A stretch of 64,000 bases of DNA from Tetmemena sp. SeJ-2015 (GCA_027382625.1 JAJKFJ010022353.1:1-64000); one strand, 5' to 3'; positions 1 to 13,500 are shown, counted from the first letter of the stretch. The notes: generated by a model not told the origin, from the sequence alone. Made by a program: numbers and translations.

Positions 1-599
1 TTTTTTAAGATTTTTTGCAAAGGATTTATTTAAGTAAAAAATTTCTTCTAATTTATATAATAAATGAAACCCTCATTGATGTTTTAGTCTATGTCTAAGT
101 TCTATTAACCCCAGGAGGAATAAAAGAAAGAGACTTTACGAGTGAAAGCAACTCTCACCTTCCTTCAACTTCTATCTTAAGAGAAGTAATGTTTTAGCAG
201 AGTATATATCTCTGCTTAACCATTGATTTCTAGGAGAGATATTTCATATTCCTACAGATAATATCTTGAATATACAATAAATACTATTGTGTGGGTATAG
301 CAGCTAACTTCGTTAACTTCATTCAACAGCAATCTTTATCATGGAAAATCCGATTTGTAAAAAGCTTTAAACACAACTCTTATTGCTGTTCTATCTATAA
401 CATTACTCTATAAATTCAAATCACTGGATTGGTAGTAAAGAGCAGTTCAAGTAAAACTTCATCACGTAGCTTCAACATTCATACACTTTATGGGTTAAAC
501 TCATCTCTTGGCTTGAGGATTCAAGTGAAATTTATTTACAATAATTTTTTGAATGAGACTCTCGTAAGAACTTAGTAGTACTCACATAAATCTTAATAA

Positions 600-930
600 T
601 TTTGATTTACGCCTACTCCTTCACTAGTTTCCAGATTACTGCCTTTATCTGAATTTCCCAATATCTTTCTTTGACATTTAAATAAGTAAGTACTCAGGAT
701 TTCGATAAAGATTTTTAATAAGCTCTGCAATAATTACTATTGAGTTCCTGATGTTAATCTTCTTGAGGGATTTGGCATAGTCCCTTGATTCCAAGAAGAG
801 ACTGCTAGTGATAGCCAAATTCTGCGTAGTGCAAGTACTTTTCCTTCTTCTCTTCAATATTTTCCTCTTCTACTACGTTGGAGAGCAGTGAAACTAATAC
901 TTCTAAAGCAAAGTTTAGCTGTAAATATTA
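600..930 (-). CDS. Hypothetical coding region, unrecognised
   Basis: Read on the minus strand with TAA/TAG as Gln and TGA as Trp, one frame is protein-like for about 100 codons. It starts acidic, around E-E-K-K-E-K-Y-L-H-Y, and continues through Y-L-N-V-K-E-R-Y-W-E. Charged and aromatic residues are mixed as in a soluble protein. I see no start, stop or known domain. A neighbouring frame is also readable in the middle, so an intron or frameshift may fall near 780-800. Function unknown. Confidence 0.35.
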
Positions 931-1782
931 AGCTTTATCATTTAGTCAAAATTTAAAAATCATATTATATGCCTTAGTTTTTTTCATCATAAAGGAAGAT
1001 AGAGCGTCGTGTGGGCAAATATCTAACTATCTTATAATTAAACAATTATGAAGAGGTTGAATACTCCTCAGTCTAACTCTGAATCAGGATGCCTAAACAA
1101 AGTGAGAAAAGAGAACTTAATTTACCCTAGGAACCTCAATTCCTAGATTGAGGCAGACAGCTTCAGCTGAGGAGTCGAATACGAATAAGACTATTAAGAT
1201 ACGAGCTTTGGACATATCCAAAGAAGCATTGTAGCTCACTGTAATTTCAATATTGTTTGTATCATCTTTCATGCCTTCATCTTATCGTCCTTAGATGGAT
1301 TCTTCTTATACTTTTCCACAGCGTCATTGACGTGAAGAAACAGAACTGGGTTAGACTCAGATTAGTCATAGCTCACATCTTCTGCTTTATTATTTTACTG
1401 CCACTATTCCACTACGATTTATATCACTACTTCACACAGCTCCTGGATTTTTATAGATAGTTCAAGGGAGGTCCTTGGGTCACAAAGCATGACTAACAGA
1501 TCACCGAGGCCAATGCCTTCACCCCTTCATCGTCACTCCCTCTTTCCGAGGCTTCTCCAACAGCATCAACCTCCATGTAATGGTTTCCCTCGTCACAAAA
1601 TCTAAGCTCTATCAATTTGAAACTAAACAACTCTTTTAACTATTTCTTTGAGACAATAAATGACTAAAACGATTTAAAAGCAATATTAATTTGTTAATTC
1701 AGAGAGAAAAAGAAGAGTTTAATCATGTACATAGGTTTGATTGCTGATCCAATTTAAATAAAGGTGGTTGTGAGCTATACTT

Positions 1783-2125
1783 TCACTTAGCCATCTTTAT
1801 TTACACATATTCATAAAAAATTACCTGACCTTGGTGATCTATGTCTGTCTCGTCCAACATAAACTTCATTTCCATTTCACTGAGCAACTTTAAGTGCAAT
1901 TTTATAAAATTCCCTCGCGGGTTTTTATTGAAGTGCCCTTCCTTTGATTTATCAAAGGTGCAGAAGGCTTCAATTTACTCCTCACCTATCTCACCCTCCT
2001 TCTGGTTCTTCGCCATCAATTTCTTAAAGCCTTCAAAGTCTACCTCTTCGGCCTCTTCTCATCCAAGGCCTCATTTATCATCACCCCCTCTTGCTCACTT
2101 TGATTATCTCTAGTAGATCTCATCA
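1783..2125 (-). pseudogene. EF-hand (calmodulin-like) protein, C-terminal part, degraded
   Basis: The minus strand reads VDFEGFKKLMAKNQ, then IEAFCTFDKSKEGHF, then LLSEMEMKFMLDETDID. This matches the linker, third EF-hand and start of the fourth EF-hand of calmodulin/centrin-type calcium sensors (DFxEFLxLMA, EAFxxFDxDxxG, DEMIxxADIDGDG). A 30-nt intron (1795-1824; GTAATT...AAAG) follows the D-I-D-H motif. The next exon reads Met-Ala-Lys and then TGA (1783-1785), which resembles the usual end of calmodulin-like proteins and suggests TGA acts as a stop here. Key loop residues are lost: the third loop lacks its Asp/Gly ladder, and the fourth has His in place of Gly. The N-terminal half was not found upstream. 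Calcium binding is unlikely. Family call fairly sure; pseudogene status inferred. Confidence 0.72.
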
Positions 2126-2810
2126 CAATTTGCGGCTCCTTAACTAAGGTAGTTCCATAGCCATATTGAAACGAAAGAATATTTGTTCCAGTTAATCTTT
2201 CTGGTGGTTTGGTAATTAGATCTAAAAGAATAGTGGTGAATGTTTGGGGTTTTTAGAATTGATGAAAAATTCTTAAATTAAGAATGTATTAGAAAAAATG
2301 ATTAAAAGATTCAGTGATTAGCTAATATTAAAATAAAATTGAAATTGTCGTTTTTTTAATATTTTATGATCTAGTATAAATTTAAAAATCTTTGGGTTTA
2401 ATTATTTTTGTAAGAATCAGGATACAAGGGTTTTTTATTTAAACCTAATTTTTCCATTTTTTAATTAACCCACTTTTTTCCCCAAAGGGCCCTTTAAAAC
2501 ATTCCTCTTGTACGATTATTCTATTTAAAAATTTGAACTAATTTATTATTACAATTTTCCAGTTATCTTTCTTTTTCTCTTTATCTATAAATCTTTTCTT
2601 GTTTGTTTCTTCTTGCATTGATTAATTTTACTAAATTTATCATTGAATTGTATTAATAAATTCATATAAATTTAGCATTGAGGAAAGACTTGCTTTTAAA
2701 TACTACTTAATTTCTTTATAAGATATAATAAATTTTAAGTGATAGTATGATTGTGAACTCATTTGGTTTGATTATTTATTTATTTAATAAATCAGCGGGG
2801 AACCAAGCTC

Positions 2811-3600
2811 TTTCCCTTTATTCGCCTCAATGAGTAAGCCAGCTTCTTTGCCAAACTGAAACTGGACTTCATTAAAGATCAACGAATCTGTAAGTTGCCC
2901 CTATTTGGAAAGTTTTTTCCTTTCCTGCGATTGTTGATTGGAATGTGGCCACTTGAAGTGAACATCTAACTGGAGGAGGAATTCGCCTTTCAACAAAATT
3001 TACTCAAATCAAAGAAAGAGTATTAAAGCATTGGTAAGAAGCTAAGGGGAGCTAGGACTCAGCCAAGTACTCTAAGCCTTCAACTCAAAGCTAGTTCAAA
3101 CTATGATACTGCAGAAAGTAAGAATCAGTGAAAGAACTGGTCATTATTTAATTTAAATAATGAGAGGATTAAAGCATAGGAAGAGCACCAGAGAGGAGAA
3201 AGTTCTATAAATTTTAAAGTCAGCTGCTTATTTGGAAGTAAAATATGAACAGTCTTAAATCCTCAATGTTGACAATCAGTTTCTTTCAAAATTATGACAA
3301 AGAAGAAGTTCTTCAACCAAGGCTCTTTAAAATCCATAATCTGTTCTCTAATATTCCGGTAATTTAAATAGAAGAACTCAACCTCGAAACATATAGACTC
3401 TTATACATATGAGTGATTTTTCTTAATAGTGTTTTGTAATGTCAACTCTTGAGAAGCACAGGAAAAATAAAAAGAAGCTTGGATAAACTAAACGAAAAAA
3501 GATCGGCAGTCATAAATTTGAATACGAAGAATTCAAGCTAAAGCATAAGAGACAATCTTAGGGCAGAATTCAATCAAAATAGCTCTGGACTTAAATGAAA
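2811..3600 (+). CDS. Hypothetical protein with lysine-rich C-terminal stretch
   Basis: From an ATG at about 2831 a single plus frame is protein-like for roughly 250 codons if TAA/TAG are Gln and TGA is Trp. The middle (around F-N-K-I-Y-S-N-Q-R-K-S-I-K-A-L) looks helical. The end is strongly basic (STLEKHRKNKKKLGQTKRKK), followed by E-Y-E-E-F-K-L-K. Basic tails like this occur in nucleolar, ribosomal or chromatin proteins, but I recognise no domain. Several TGA codons are in frame. Whether it is intact cannot be judged. Confidence 0.42.
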
Positions 3601-3879
3601 GTCCCCTGATACTTGATATAGTACGCATTCGTATCACTAATTCATATCATACTCGATTCATAATATTCATCTTTATAGGCATTAAAACTCATTCCACCAT
3701 CAAAGTTTTCAAAAATTCAATCTTTACACCGCTTTGAAGCTTAAATTTTTATCAATCAATTCTATTCTAACTCTTCAAATTTGAACCTTTTCTTTTTATT
3801 TCACGATAAAATTTAAACTAAAATCCTTGCCTAATAACGTTGTTAAGAAAACGATTTCGTTATTATTGATATCCTCTTC

Positions 3880-4290
3880 TTACTTCCAACCATCAGTAAG
3901 CTTATAGTGACCTAGTCCTTTATAGATTTGCCTCCTTAATGTTTTCCTAAAGAGCAAAATTTTTATATCAGTTTCATCATCACTCCGTTTTCGAGAACAG
4001 TGTCCTGATCAGCAATTACCATCATCACAGTCACTTTGATGTTAGGGTAGTTATCTTGAATGCTCTGAGGAATTGATATGTTCTCAATAAATCTCTTTCC
4101 TTAATGAGACTCAACAAATTAAATAGTGCCTTGTATGTATTCAGCAAGGAAAGAGACATCGTAAGAAGTTTAAAAGCAACACAATTGGCTTCAGATGATC
4201 CTTCTTTGCCTTTCTTATAATAAATCTTATATAATTCACTTTCCAAGCACTTTACTTTGATCAGCAAGCTGGGAGTGCTTAGAATCATTT
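3880..4290 (-). CDS. Hypothetical protein, possibly NTF2/SnoaL-like fold
   Basis: The minus strand from 4288 opens with a Met and reads about 85 residues even in the standard code. A second, overlapping frame from about 4090 reads IQDNYPNIKVTVMMVIADQD followed by T-V-L-E-N-G-V-M-M-K. The run 'PNIKVTV..VIADQDTV' resembles the P-D-hydrophobic-V-E-D-hydrophobic-V-A-E-G-D-x-V core of NTF2/SnoaL-like domains. Linking the two frames needs a short intron or a frameshift around 4080-4100. The fold call is tentative; a hypothetical minus-strand coding region is safer. Confidence 0.35.
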
Positions 4291-5984
4291 AGTCAAGTCT
4301 TCATCCCTAGTTGCAAGCCCAACTAACAACACGGACAAAACAAATTGATCTAGTTTTTAATAAATATTTATTTGTATTTAGGATAAGTTTCTCTATAAAA
4401 CTGTTTAGCAAGGTAGTTAAAGTGTAGTAATTTCTCAAGTAATCCTCCTGACTTTTAAGGCAGATTCTAATTCCTTCTGATTAGTTGAGGCCTAGGTTGT
4501 CTACTCAACAATCTTCATTTCCTAAATTTAAAACCATCTTATGTCAAGTTGGACATACTAATCCACTTAAGACTCAAGACCATGTTTCATCAGTATTACT
4601 ACTTTAAGAGATTTTTGGCTAAGCTAAAATGGTAACTAAGAGATATAATATTAAAATTAAAAATATTTTAACTCAAAGTTATTTACCCATTTGTAATTAT
4701 GTATCCTTAGGCCTTAATTCTCACCCAGACGCTTTAAAAAGAAATTAAAAAGGTAAAGAAAGTTGTTGATGGGAAACTGGCTAGCCTTGAAATTCTCTTC
4801 TCTTAGCTTTTGTCTCTTATGTTCTTCTTTATTAATCTCTAGCTGATGTTTGCCATCCTATGGTCAGCCTTGTGATTATTTCATTTTTATATGATGTTTA
4901 GATGTGATGGTACTCATCGAGGGGATGCACTTTATAATAATGGTAGTAAGCTGATGAATGATGGCGCCTAGATCAGCTCTCTGGATTATTTTAATCACTT
5001 TCTTCCTATCTTAAATTAAAGTAAAATAAAAGTATGAGTGTGTAAGTTGGTGGTTGATAACATTATATAAATTAATTATTATTTACAAGATTCTAGACCT
5101 CTCTGACTTTTCAAATCTCGAACTCCATTTATCATTAGTTTAGCACAGTGAATCTTTAAAATTACAAATTAAAGATTAAATAATTCATTAAGTACTTGAG
5201 AACTTGGATGGTATTATATAACTGGATCTAGAACTGGAAAGCCCCTAGTTGTAGTCAATATTTACATAGATAAGCATGGTGAGATAATAAAAATACTCCC
5301 TCTATTTCTTTAAATCAAGAGTTCTTATTTGCTTCTTCCTAGTTGGTTCTCATACTCTATCCCTTATCTAGCTGACACTTGTTCTCCAGATGAATTTGTT
5401 ATCAATTCAGCTACATGCAGAACTTGCCCAGTTGGTTACTACTTCTCTCTCAGGTTCAGCTTCGCTTGAACATTACTTCCCAAAAGGCTTTGGTTTTAAA
5501 ATTGAAGTCCCAGCCAGATTCTTCCGGAGAGATCCAGCCCTATCTGCAGCCAAAATTACACCATTAGCTATTGCTTCCCAAACAAATTTTAAAACCCTTT
5601 GTTAGCTAGCATCTCCCCTCCGTAGGCTGCATTTGCTTAATGATAAATAGAGTGAGAACTAAATCTATTAACTAATACTGCTTTCCAAGAGAAATTCATA
5701 ATTAGATTGAGATATACCGTATTGACTCCTTCCACGCTCTTGCTGTAAATATTAAGCCTGTCAGCTTCCACTGACTTTTATATGGGATGTTTATATAGTA
5801 AAATAATTTCTAAAACTGATTTGTAAACGGGATACTTCAATTGTAAAAATCTGAGAAGGAGCTTTACTATATTAACTTTTGATTAATATTTAAGTAATTG
5901 ATTTAAATTTAGTTTTATTGCCAAAGCGAGTGAGCAATTATGTTACCATGAGATCCCGGAAGCTACTATCATAATTTAAACTTT

Positions 5985-6440
5985 CTGATTAAAAATGGTT
6001 ATGATATTATGAAAGCTACTATCTGCAATTTAAATGTCATCCCTGAATCTTTAAATGATAAGCAAAGAGCAAAAATGTATTCCAAGCTTTTGCCAGTAGA
6101 TCAAATATCCAAAGCTATTCTGAGAAAGTACTAGCTCATCTGCTTCAGGTATCAATATTTTTGCTATGTATCCTACCCTTGCTCTAAGACTTGCTATAAT
6201 AATTCAAAAGCAATTGCTAAACCAAATTTATAATGCTAAAAAAATTACTACTCCTCACAAAATCCAATTTATCCCTTTAAATTCTGTTAAATCAGAAACA
6301 TTAGCTCTAAGGTACCAACAAAAACATAGCTAGTCTAAATTTCTTCATTTTAATGTTGTTTGATATAAAGTCATTGCAACGCTTGGTAATTTTCAAACAA
6401 TTTTATATAGGTGTTTAAGCACCTTTATCTCAACGGAATT
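5985..6440 (+). CDS. Hypothetical gene, two frames (intron or frameshift)
   Basis: The first plus frame reads GYDIMKATICNLNVIPESLN, continuing through D-K-Q-R-A-K-M-Y-S-K-L-L-P-V-D-Q-I-S-K-A. From about 6148 a different frame is the better one (GINIFAMYPTLALRLAIIIQ, later ITTPHKIQFIPLNSVKSETL). The frame change falls near 'cttcaggtatc', where a short intron or indel is needed. No domain recognised. The lower-coordinate edge is not defined. Confidence 0.4.
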
Positions 6441-7059
6441 ATACAGATAGCATGATATTTGCCCATGAAGATAGACCAAGGGTGGATGTTCAAGTGCTTA
6501 GTAAACTTATATTCTTAAAGTAGTCTTTTAGTTGCGTAACCCGAGTTGTCAACATGGCTATTATTGCTTTTAGACTAATTTTACATTTACTTACTCAAAT
6601 ATTATAAAACCTTGTCCAACAGGAGTCTACTGCGAAGGAGCTTGGTGGGATCATGCGGAACTTAATTCCTTTTAACTTAAAGGTATTATGCTAGAGATTG
6701 CTGTCTGCCTAAGAATAGTCAGCACTGTAAACTCCTTAAAATAGAATTAGAGAAGACTAATAACTTTTAGGGGCCTAAGGGTTTTTGTTGTCACGCAGAA
6801 AGTTTTTACTTTTAAACCTTTTGGCTGTTCAATCAATACTTATTACAACTTCATTTGTAAATAAGTTGTCCTAGATTAAATAGATTGCCTATTACTAAAG
6901 AGGTGTGCAGTACTTTGAGCTCAAAATAAAGATTCAGACTGTCCAGAAAGATACTACTGTCTTGGAGATAGCACCTAAGTTGCTTTCGATCCTGAGTTTC
7001 GTGAACCATTAAGATCTAATTCCAAGATTAAGTATTTATGCTTAAAAGTAAATTAAAGC

Positions 7060-7215
7060 ATTAAAGAATGAAGTTTATGTGAGCCTCAGATTATTATCGG
7101 CCAGACAAGCAGCAGTAATCTTATTTTTGGAGATCTGATGGATTCTACTACCTTAGCCATAGTAGTGCTAGCTCACCTTGAAACAATATGCCCTATCTTG
7201 CATTTAAAATATTTA
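7060..7215 (+). CDS. Short coding-like segment, unrecognised
   Basis: One plus frame reads CEPQIIIGQTSSSNLIFGDL followed by M-D-S-T-T-L-A-I-V-V-L-A-H-L-E-T. It has strongly protein-like composition and no need for unusual codons. It is probably an exon or a remnant of a larger gene; flanking sequence is AT-rich and not readable with confidence. Confidence 0.33.
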
Positions 7216-7219
7216 GTTA

Positions 7220-9480
7220 ATTAATTTCTTAATTTTGTCGCGCCTGCTCTCAGTGAGCAGATATCCAAAGAAATCACCCTCTTTTCATTTATAACTTGAT
7301 GTTTGTACAATATGATAATTCTCTGGAATATAATGAGACACTCTTGACAAGGCAGAGCAAGCAGTCAGTTGCTCTGATGGTTACTATTGTTTAAAATGAG
7401 CAATCATAACTATTCAAAAATATAATAATATCTTAAAATGATATTTAGTTTCCCCTAATAAACTTTGGAAAATGTTATTAACTTTATTGATTTTAGATTT
7501 TGTAATTTAAATTATATTTATTATTTTCCTTCGGCATAGATTCTTTGTTTCCATGGCTAGCTCAAGCAGTAAATGATTATCAAACAAAGTCAAGCGTAGA
7601 TGATTATCTTCCATGCCCTGAGGGCAATTTAAATCTTATTTTGTAAACTATTGCAATCAGATAGGACCTATTACAAATATACTTCTATAATCTAATTAAA
7701 ATAAAAGTCAATGTACTTCGCTTTAATCTTAATAAAGAAGAAAATAAAAGATCTACTATTTAAGAAGTAATCTAATTAATAATAAGGCGCATTAAAAACT
7801 GAAGCTATTCCAATTTTACAGAGCTAGCCAATTGGGTAAATGACAACCCTCTTGCATCCGTCATCTAAAGAGAATACTAGGCGATGAATACATCATAATT
7901 TATAACATTATTTTAATTAGGAAAGTATGTGCCTAAAGCTGATAGTTTAGTAAACCCCTAAAGATTGATCTGGGAGGTCATACTGTCTTAAATTAAATGT
8001 AGATTTAATAAGTACCCGAGGATAAAACTTCATCGACTGCTTCACGGGAACATTTAGTGAGTTCATTGGTATAAACTCGCCAAACAGCTGTACTTAATTT
8101 TAACCTGGCAAGTATTTCACCAGAATAAATTCTAAATAAAAATTATATCAACAGAGCTTAAAATGGAAGTTAAGAAGCAGGAAACTACTGTCTGCTAGGA
8201 AATTTAATGAAAACAATTCTTTCAATCATTTTTTTAATGAATAAATGATTATAGAGTATTTATTTGCAAGATCCTTTAACCTAAAAAAAGATAGATTTCT
8301 GCTAGATTTATTACCGAGAAGGAACTGAGGCTCCTATTCCATTCCTAGTAAGCATAAACTACTCATATAACTAAGAAATTAAAATAAGACTAGCAAAAAT
8401 ATTTACCAACAAAATTAACTCTATCCTTCTATGATGAGAATAGGAAAAGAGGATTAACAGTCGCAAATAAGAACAAATATCATACTGGCTCTTAATAAAA
8501 TCAGGATCAATTAAGCCTGCTCATGGTGACGGTTCAACAGGAAAAATATGCACTTCAGACAATTCATGTGAGTCAAAAATTATGCTCGTGTTATTAAGCT
8601 AATACTAACTTAAAACATAACATAGCATGATGATAAAATTGCTTTGAAGGACACATTATCTAATCTTACAATGCCTTATCTGACTTATTTCTGCTCTTTA
8701 AGATATCTTGATTAGAGCTTATTTTTATACTACCAACGCAGAATCGCCTAACTTTTGTAAATTGGAACTTATCAGCAAGTATTTTAAAACTGTGAATCAC
8801 CACAACAATTCTTCGCGATTTATTGTTTAGTTGTAAAATACTTCTAATGGTGTTATCTTTAGATTATAAGAAAGACCTTTCCCTTAAATGCTATTTCTCA
8901 ATTTTGTACAATAGCTTCTACCCTTTAATTATTATTGCATATGCAATTTTCTACCCTAAAACTCCAAGTTGGAGCCACATCAGCAAAGAAAGGATAATCT
9001 TCATTACTTCAGTTCGTCAAATACTAACCCTTAACCAATTGATTTTTTATCACTTAGACTCAGCCTCAAGTTTCCTAATATTTGGTAATAATATTACGAA
9101 AAAAGTTTCATTTACACTTATAAAAATATAAGAGGCTAGAGTGTTCTCACTCTCTGCATTAATTATCTATGCGCCTTCAAACATTTTAGAACTATCCTTG
9201 CCTAAGATCTGAGACGATACTATTTATCTAAATCCCAAATCTCTTTTACTGTAATTTGCCCACATTTAATTTAAAATTAATTTATTAATTTACAAAAGAG
9301 ATGGATTGCTATGGAAAGAAGTCAAAGAATTTTTTGTAAAGGCAAGTTTGATTCTATTGCAAAGATGATAAAAATAAAATATTGATCTTTGCAATAATGG
9401 AATTTATCAATATCAAAACTTCATTATTCCTAACGTTTGTAACTATTTAACTCTTTAAATAAGGAACCTATAGTCCAACA
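7220..9480. other. AT-rich stretch without a convincing gene
   Basis: Long AT-rich DNA. Because TAA, TAG and TGA are probably sense codons, absence of stops means nothing here, and no frame shows known motifs. A roughly 100-codon standard ORF near 8823-9131 is rich in Ile, Phe, Leu and Lys, as expected from AT-rich noise. I see no RNA gene or mobile element. Confidence 0.4.
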
Positions 9481-9559
9481 ATTGCTGAAAAGCAGATCTC
9501 TTGATCGGCTTTGCTCTACTTTTCAGTTACTTATCAGACTATAATTTATAATGCTTTAA

Positions 9560-9730
9560 TAGAACTTATTGTATCACTGGCCTATCAAATCCGAGACTTG
9601 TTGCCCTAACTGATTTTTATAAACAATTGGTGCCACCAATATTATATAATCTTAAAAGCTTTTTCACACTATACACTATTTTCAAAGAGGTAAAACTATT
9701 ACATCGCTTCAACTACAGGATATGCTTCAC
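9560..9730 (+). CDS. Short coding-like segment, unrecognised
   Basis: A plus frame reads GLSNPRLVALTDFYKQLVPP and continues with hydrophobic and basic residues (F-F-T-L-Y-T-I-F-K-E-V-K-L-L-H-R-F-N-Y). It needs no reassigned codon for more than 55 codons. No family recognised; possibly one exon of a decayed gene. Confidence 0.3.
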
Positions 9731-9899
9731 AAGCAAAACAATTTAACCGAAATATTAAGAGGTCTCAACTCTAGCTCGCATCTCTAAGGATGGCAAATGT
9801 GTTTGACTAAAAGGATCCTTCAAGGCTATTAAGAAAATTACTAACCTTAAAAACTGTCTTAAATTTATTAACAAATTTTACAATATAATGTTATCAATA

Positions 9900-11600
9900 A
9901 ATCTGTGCATAGATTTATTGTTTCATGAATGCCCTTCCGGTTTCTACAGCGATTAATGCAAAGCTGTTTCCTGTGAGAAATCTTAAATATTTAATTTTTA
10001 AATGTACAATATATGCACCCTCAATTGAAGGATCAACTATTATGCCTGTCAGGTTAAAACAGTACCTATCCTCGGATTAACTAAATTTTATACTTATTTT
10101 CAACTGATTAATGCGTTTAAAAGGCTGACTTAACTCAGACCGGAGTGTGATGAGGTATCAAAGACTCTATAGTTGTCAACGTTAAAAAGAGATATGATAC
10201 TTGTACATTTCCTTAAGCGCAAAACTAGTTCGGTAATTAGAAAGACGCATCATAATGCTCTGGTGAATGCAATAATTGCTTAAAAATTAAAATTTAAAAT
10301 AAAGAAAAATAAAAGCTTAAATTAATTTCTGAATTTTATTATATCACTCCTATTTATATTCTTAGAGTGAGAGTTTGCTAGTCCATTGATCAACTTACTG
10401 CTTCATCGATTTGCTTTTCAGCTCCATTGGCTCGCATGAAAAACTTAGTTACAACTCCAATAGAACTAAATTAATTTATGATACTGTATCAAGGCAAAAA
10501 GTATCACAGCTTGTACGTAACTTAATTTATTTTATGTCAAAATTACCTTTTCCTACCATAATTAAAAGAATGATATGAATATAAAATAAAATATTAAGAG
10601 GATTGAATGAAGACGTGTGCTCTTAGTAAATGTCTCTAAGCAAGAAGTGTTAATGGGCGCCTCGACTCACTAGTTCCTCAATGCTTCTCAATCTGCTATG
10701 CAATATGTAACTCTCCTTAGCTTGACTCAATCAAAAGGTTACTGCTGTCCAAATGCTAACTGTATAAACTTAATTATCTTTAATTGAGAGCTCGGAGGCA
10801 ATAAATGTACTTATCTTAGATTGTCATAAATAACCTTCTTCTTATTTCCGATAAAAAGTATGACCTATAACTTTTAAGCTTCGTCTAATATTTACAATTA
10901 TTATATATAAATTTTGAGATGAGATACTTTGCCTCGTGCAAGTAATCTATTTTAACTGGCTTAGATTTTCGATTAAACGGTATAATTTACCTGAGAAGTT
11001 AGTAAGGAGTTTTATTATAATGAAAAATTTAATGGAAAATAGAAGGTAGTAGGAAGTTAAATAAATAGGAAACAAAGTAGTGGCAGTTGACTTTTAGAGT
11101 TTTATAAAGATAATTAAGTTCAATGAATCGCGAATAGTAGAAATAATATCAGAAGTGAGTGTCTTAATTATTAGATGATTAGTCTGATAATGAACAGAGA
11201 ATAATTATTGGCTAATATAGCTTAACTCTAATATAATTGGCTATTAACTAACTTAATTTTATGTCTAATAAAATATTTAAAGCCTGATTAGGAATTTGAT
11301 AAACCAATGGGGTGGCTTAATTAATTACAAAATAAATAATTTTCCATATAATCTTTAAAATTCTTTACACCATACTTTTCTTTTGAAGGCAAAAAGTGTT
11401 CTTCGAGATGATGTTGGTATAAAAACTCTCATATCTGAACTTATTTCTACTATTCACTATTCATTTAATTTAAGAGGTTTTATCTCTGTGAATAATATTA
11501 TATATTTGTACAAGACTTTTGTTTAACGTTAAAATGTTAATTTATTAGAATTAATAAAAATATGTCTTAAAAGCTGCCCAGCCTATTAAACTTTTTTTAA
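9900..11600. other. AT-rich stretch, no supported gene
   Basis: No motif, repeat or RNA gene was recognised. Short readable frames occur (for example around 10600-10760), but none is better than its alternatives. A poly-A run lies at about 11600-11613. Confidence 0.35.
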
Positions 11601-11679
11601 AAAAAAAAAAAAATAGTAAAGAATAAACGACATCAGAACCTGCGTGCTCTTTCACGATTCATGAGCTAGCTCTGCATAA

Positions 11680-11880
11680 ATATCAACTGCAGATGAATCT
11701 GTTGCAGTCTAATCAGGCTCTTCCCCCAGTGACATCGAGGAGAACATTTCAACTGTCAAGTACTTGCTGGAGACGGACATTTGAGACTTCTTTAGCGAAT
11801 CGACTTCTCAAGAGTGCTTCAGGAAATCCTGGGTGCCCTGCAGCGTTGGCGCACCAAACTAAAGGCCACATGATAGTTCA
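11680..11880 (-). CDS. Coding-like exon, unrecognised
   Basis: Minus-strand reading gives PGFPEALLRSRFAKEVSNVR, then LQQVLDSWNVLLDVTGGRAW, where the first Trp and the last Trp are TGA codons. The base composition is less AT-rich than the flanks. No known domain. Boundaries are uncertain. Confidence 0.33.
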
Positions 11881-12159
11881 TAGTTTCTTGATAGGTATTG
11901 AGATTTGCAAATATGACTACTATGCTAATGATACGCTCCACTGTTATCTAATTCTTTACTAATTCTTTTGCTCGCTGCATCTCTATGATTTTATAAACTT
12001 TACCATTTATTTACCATCATCTGAGATTAAATTTACCATAAAGCTTATTTTATGCTTTGCATTCGTCGAGATATAATTTAATTCATATAAATAAAGTTAG
12101 ATAATTGGTTTTTATCTAGATGTTATCTTTACTAAACATTTCGTTGATAATTTCCTTTA

Positions 12160-12840
12160 TTTAAGTTTTGCTTCTAGTCTTCTCTATAGATTTAGCCTTT
12201 CTGGTAATTTTTAATGTCCCTAAGTCCCCTACCGCATATGAGGGATTAGGCCCGCACATGAGATCCAAACCGCACATGCTTAAGAGTTTTAATGTATCAT
12301 CTTCTTGCTCTGAAAGCATTTCAAATGCTTTTCTGAACTTTTGCAAGCTAAAATTTAAAAAAATATCATTGCCGCTTTCATTAGGAGCTTAGACTTGAAG
12401 TTGGCAAAGGTGAGTGATCACATTGTTTGAAAACTCAGCCACAATAAACTATTAGAGCTAATCTTTAACTAATTTTTCAAAAGTTAGATAAACCTATATT
12501 GGGAAGCCTAGCTGAAGCCCTTTAAACAACCTCATTGAAACTTCAAAGAGTCTATCTGTCATCAATCTCTTTTAGAAAGAAATCTGAAGCCAATTTATAT
12601 TTACTTATCTTCATATTTAAGATAATTTTTTTGAATTTTGAAGTGATTAACATTTATTTTCAAAATATAAGACTTATAGGTGCTTAAATAGGTTGTCAGC
12701 TACTGCTAAGTCTCCTTCACATGCCTCTCTATTTTCAAGTTTTGCATATTTAGGAACTTCCATCACAGTCATTCTGTATGCTGTGCTCATCCAATCTAGC
12801 ATAGAAATCCGTGATAGAACACATTGAATAGGTGAGAGGA
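12160..12840 (-). CDS. Hypothetical multi-exon gene on minus strand
   Basis: Two protein-like minus-strand segments lie in order. The upstream one (about 12670-12835) reads STAYRMTVMEVPKYAKLENR, then EACEGDLAVADNLFKHL. The downstream one (12161-12400) reads FRKAFEMLSEQEDDTLKLLS, then MCGLDLMCGPNPSYAVGDLG and a basic end (RKAKSIEKTRSKT). The AT-rich gap could hold introns or eroded exons. Neither part matches a family I know. Grouping them as one gene is inference from strand and spacing. Confidence 0.42.
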
Positions 12841-13309
12841 AAAGTTCTTTTCTTTTGAGTTATACTGTTTATACTTTATTCTCTTCCTTTCCTATTTTAA
12901 GAAGTGCGAGGAGACCTTAAGAATTTAGTAGTATTCGTTATATGCTCATTTAGAGATTGAAAGGTCACCTTCGCCATTGATAATTATAGTTTTAGTATTG
13001 AATTTAGAAAACTTATTAAATTAATTGACATAGTCTTAAAAAATAATTAAGAATGGGCAATCATAATTTAAGGATACTCTCAAATGAATTAAGATAATCC
13101 TAACACTAATTTTTTAATAGAGAAATTCTTTAAGATAGAAATTAAGAATGATTATATTAAAAGAGATTAGCTTTTAAGTATTCTTATTTAATAGTCATAG
13201 AGTGATAATTTAATTAAGTTTCTTAAAACCATTTTTTTCTATTACAATTATAAATGGAGATAAGTAATAATTAACCTTTTTGAACAAAAAGATCTTGAAA
13301 TGCAACAAA

Positions 13310-13500
13310 AAATAGCTAATCTCAGGAATATCACAGTTCAGAGAGGTATACATCTATGAAATGAAGACGAAACCTTTGAAAGCAGATGATGAGATGCACA
13401 TTATTCAGGAGGTGACACTGAACCAGGATAGAGACAACAAGCAGTCAGCTTCAATGAGCCTCTGTAACTCGTATAAAAGTATTTGTATTTCATTCTATAT
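13310..13500 (+). CDS. Coding-like exon, unrecognised
   Basis: A plus frame reads VYIYEMKTKPLKADDEMHII, then QEVTLNQDRDNKQSASMSLC, without needing reassigned codons over more than 45 residues. It is highly polar and acidic/basic, quite unlike the AT-rich flanks. No domain recognised. It may be a single exon of a lost gene. Confidence 0.36.

Noticed and set aside
8823..9131. 102-codon standard-code ORF
   Set aside because: Composition is what AT-rich noise gives (Ile, Phe, Leu, Lys), no motif is present and reassigned stops make ORF length meaningless.
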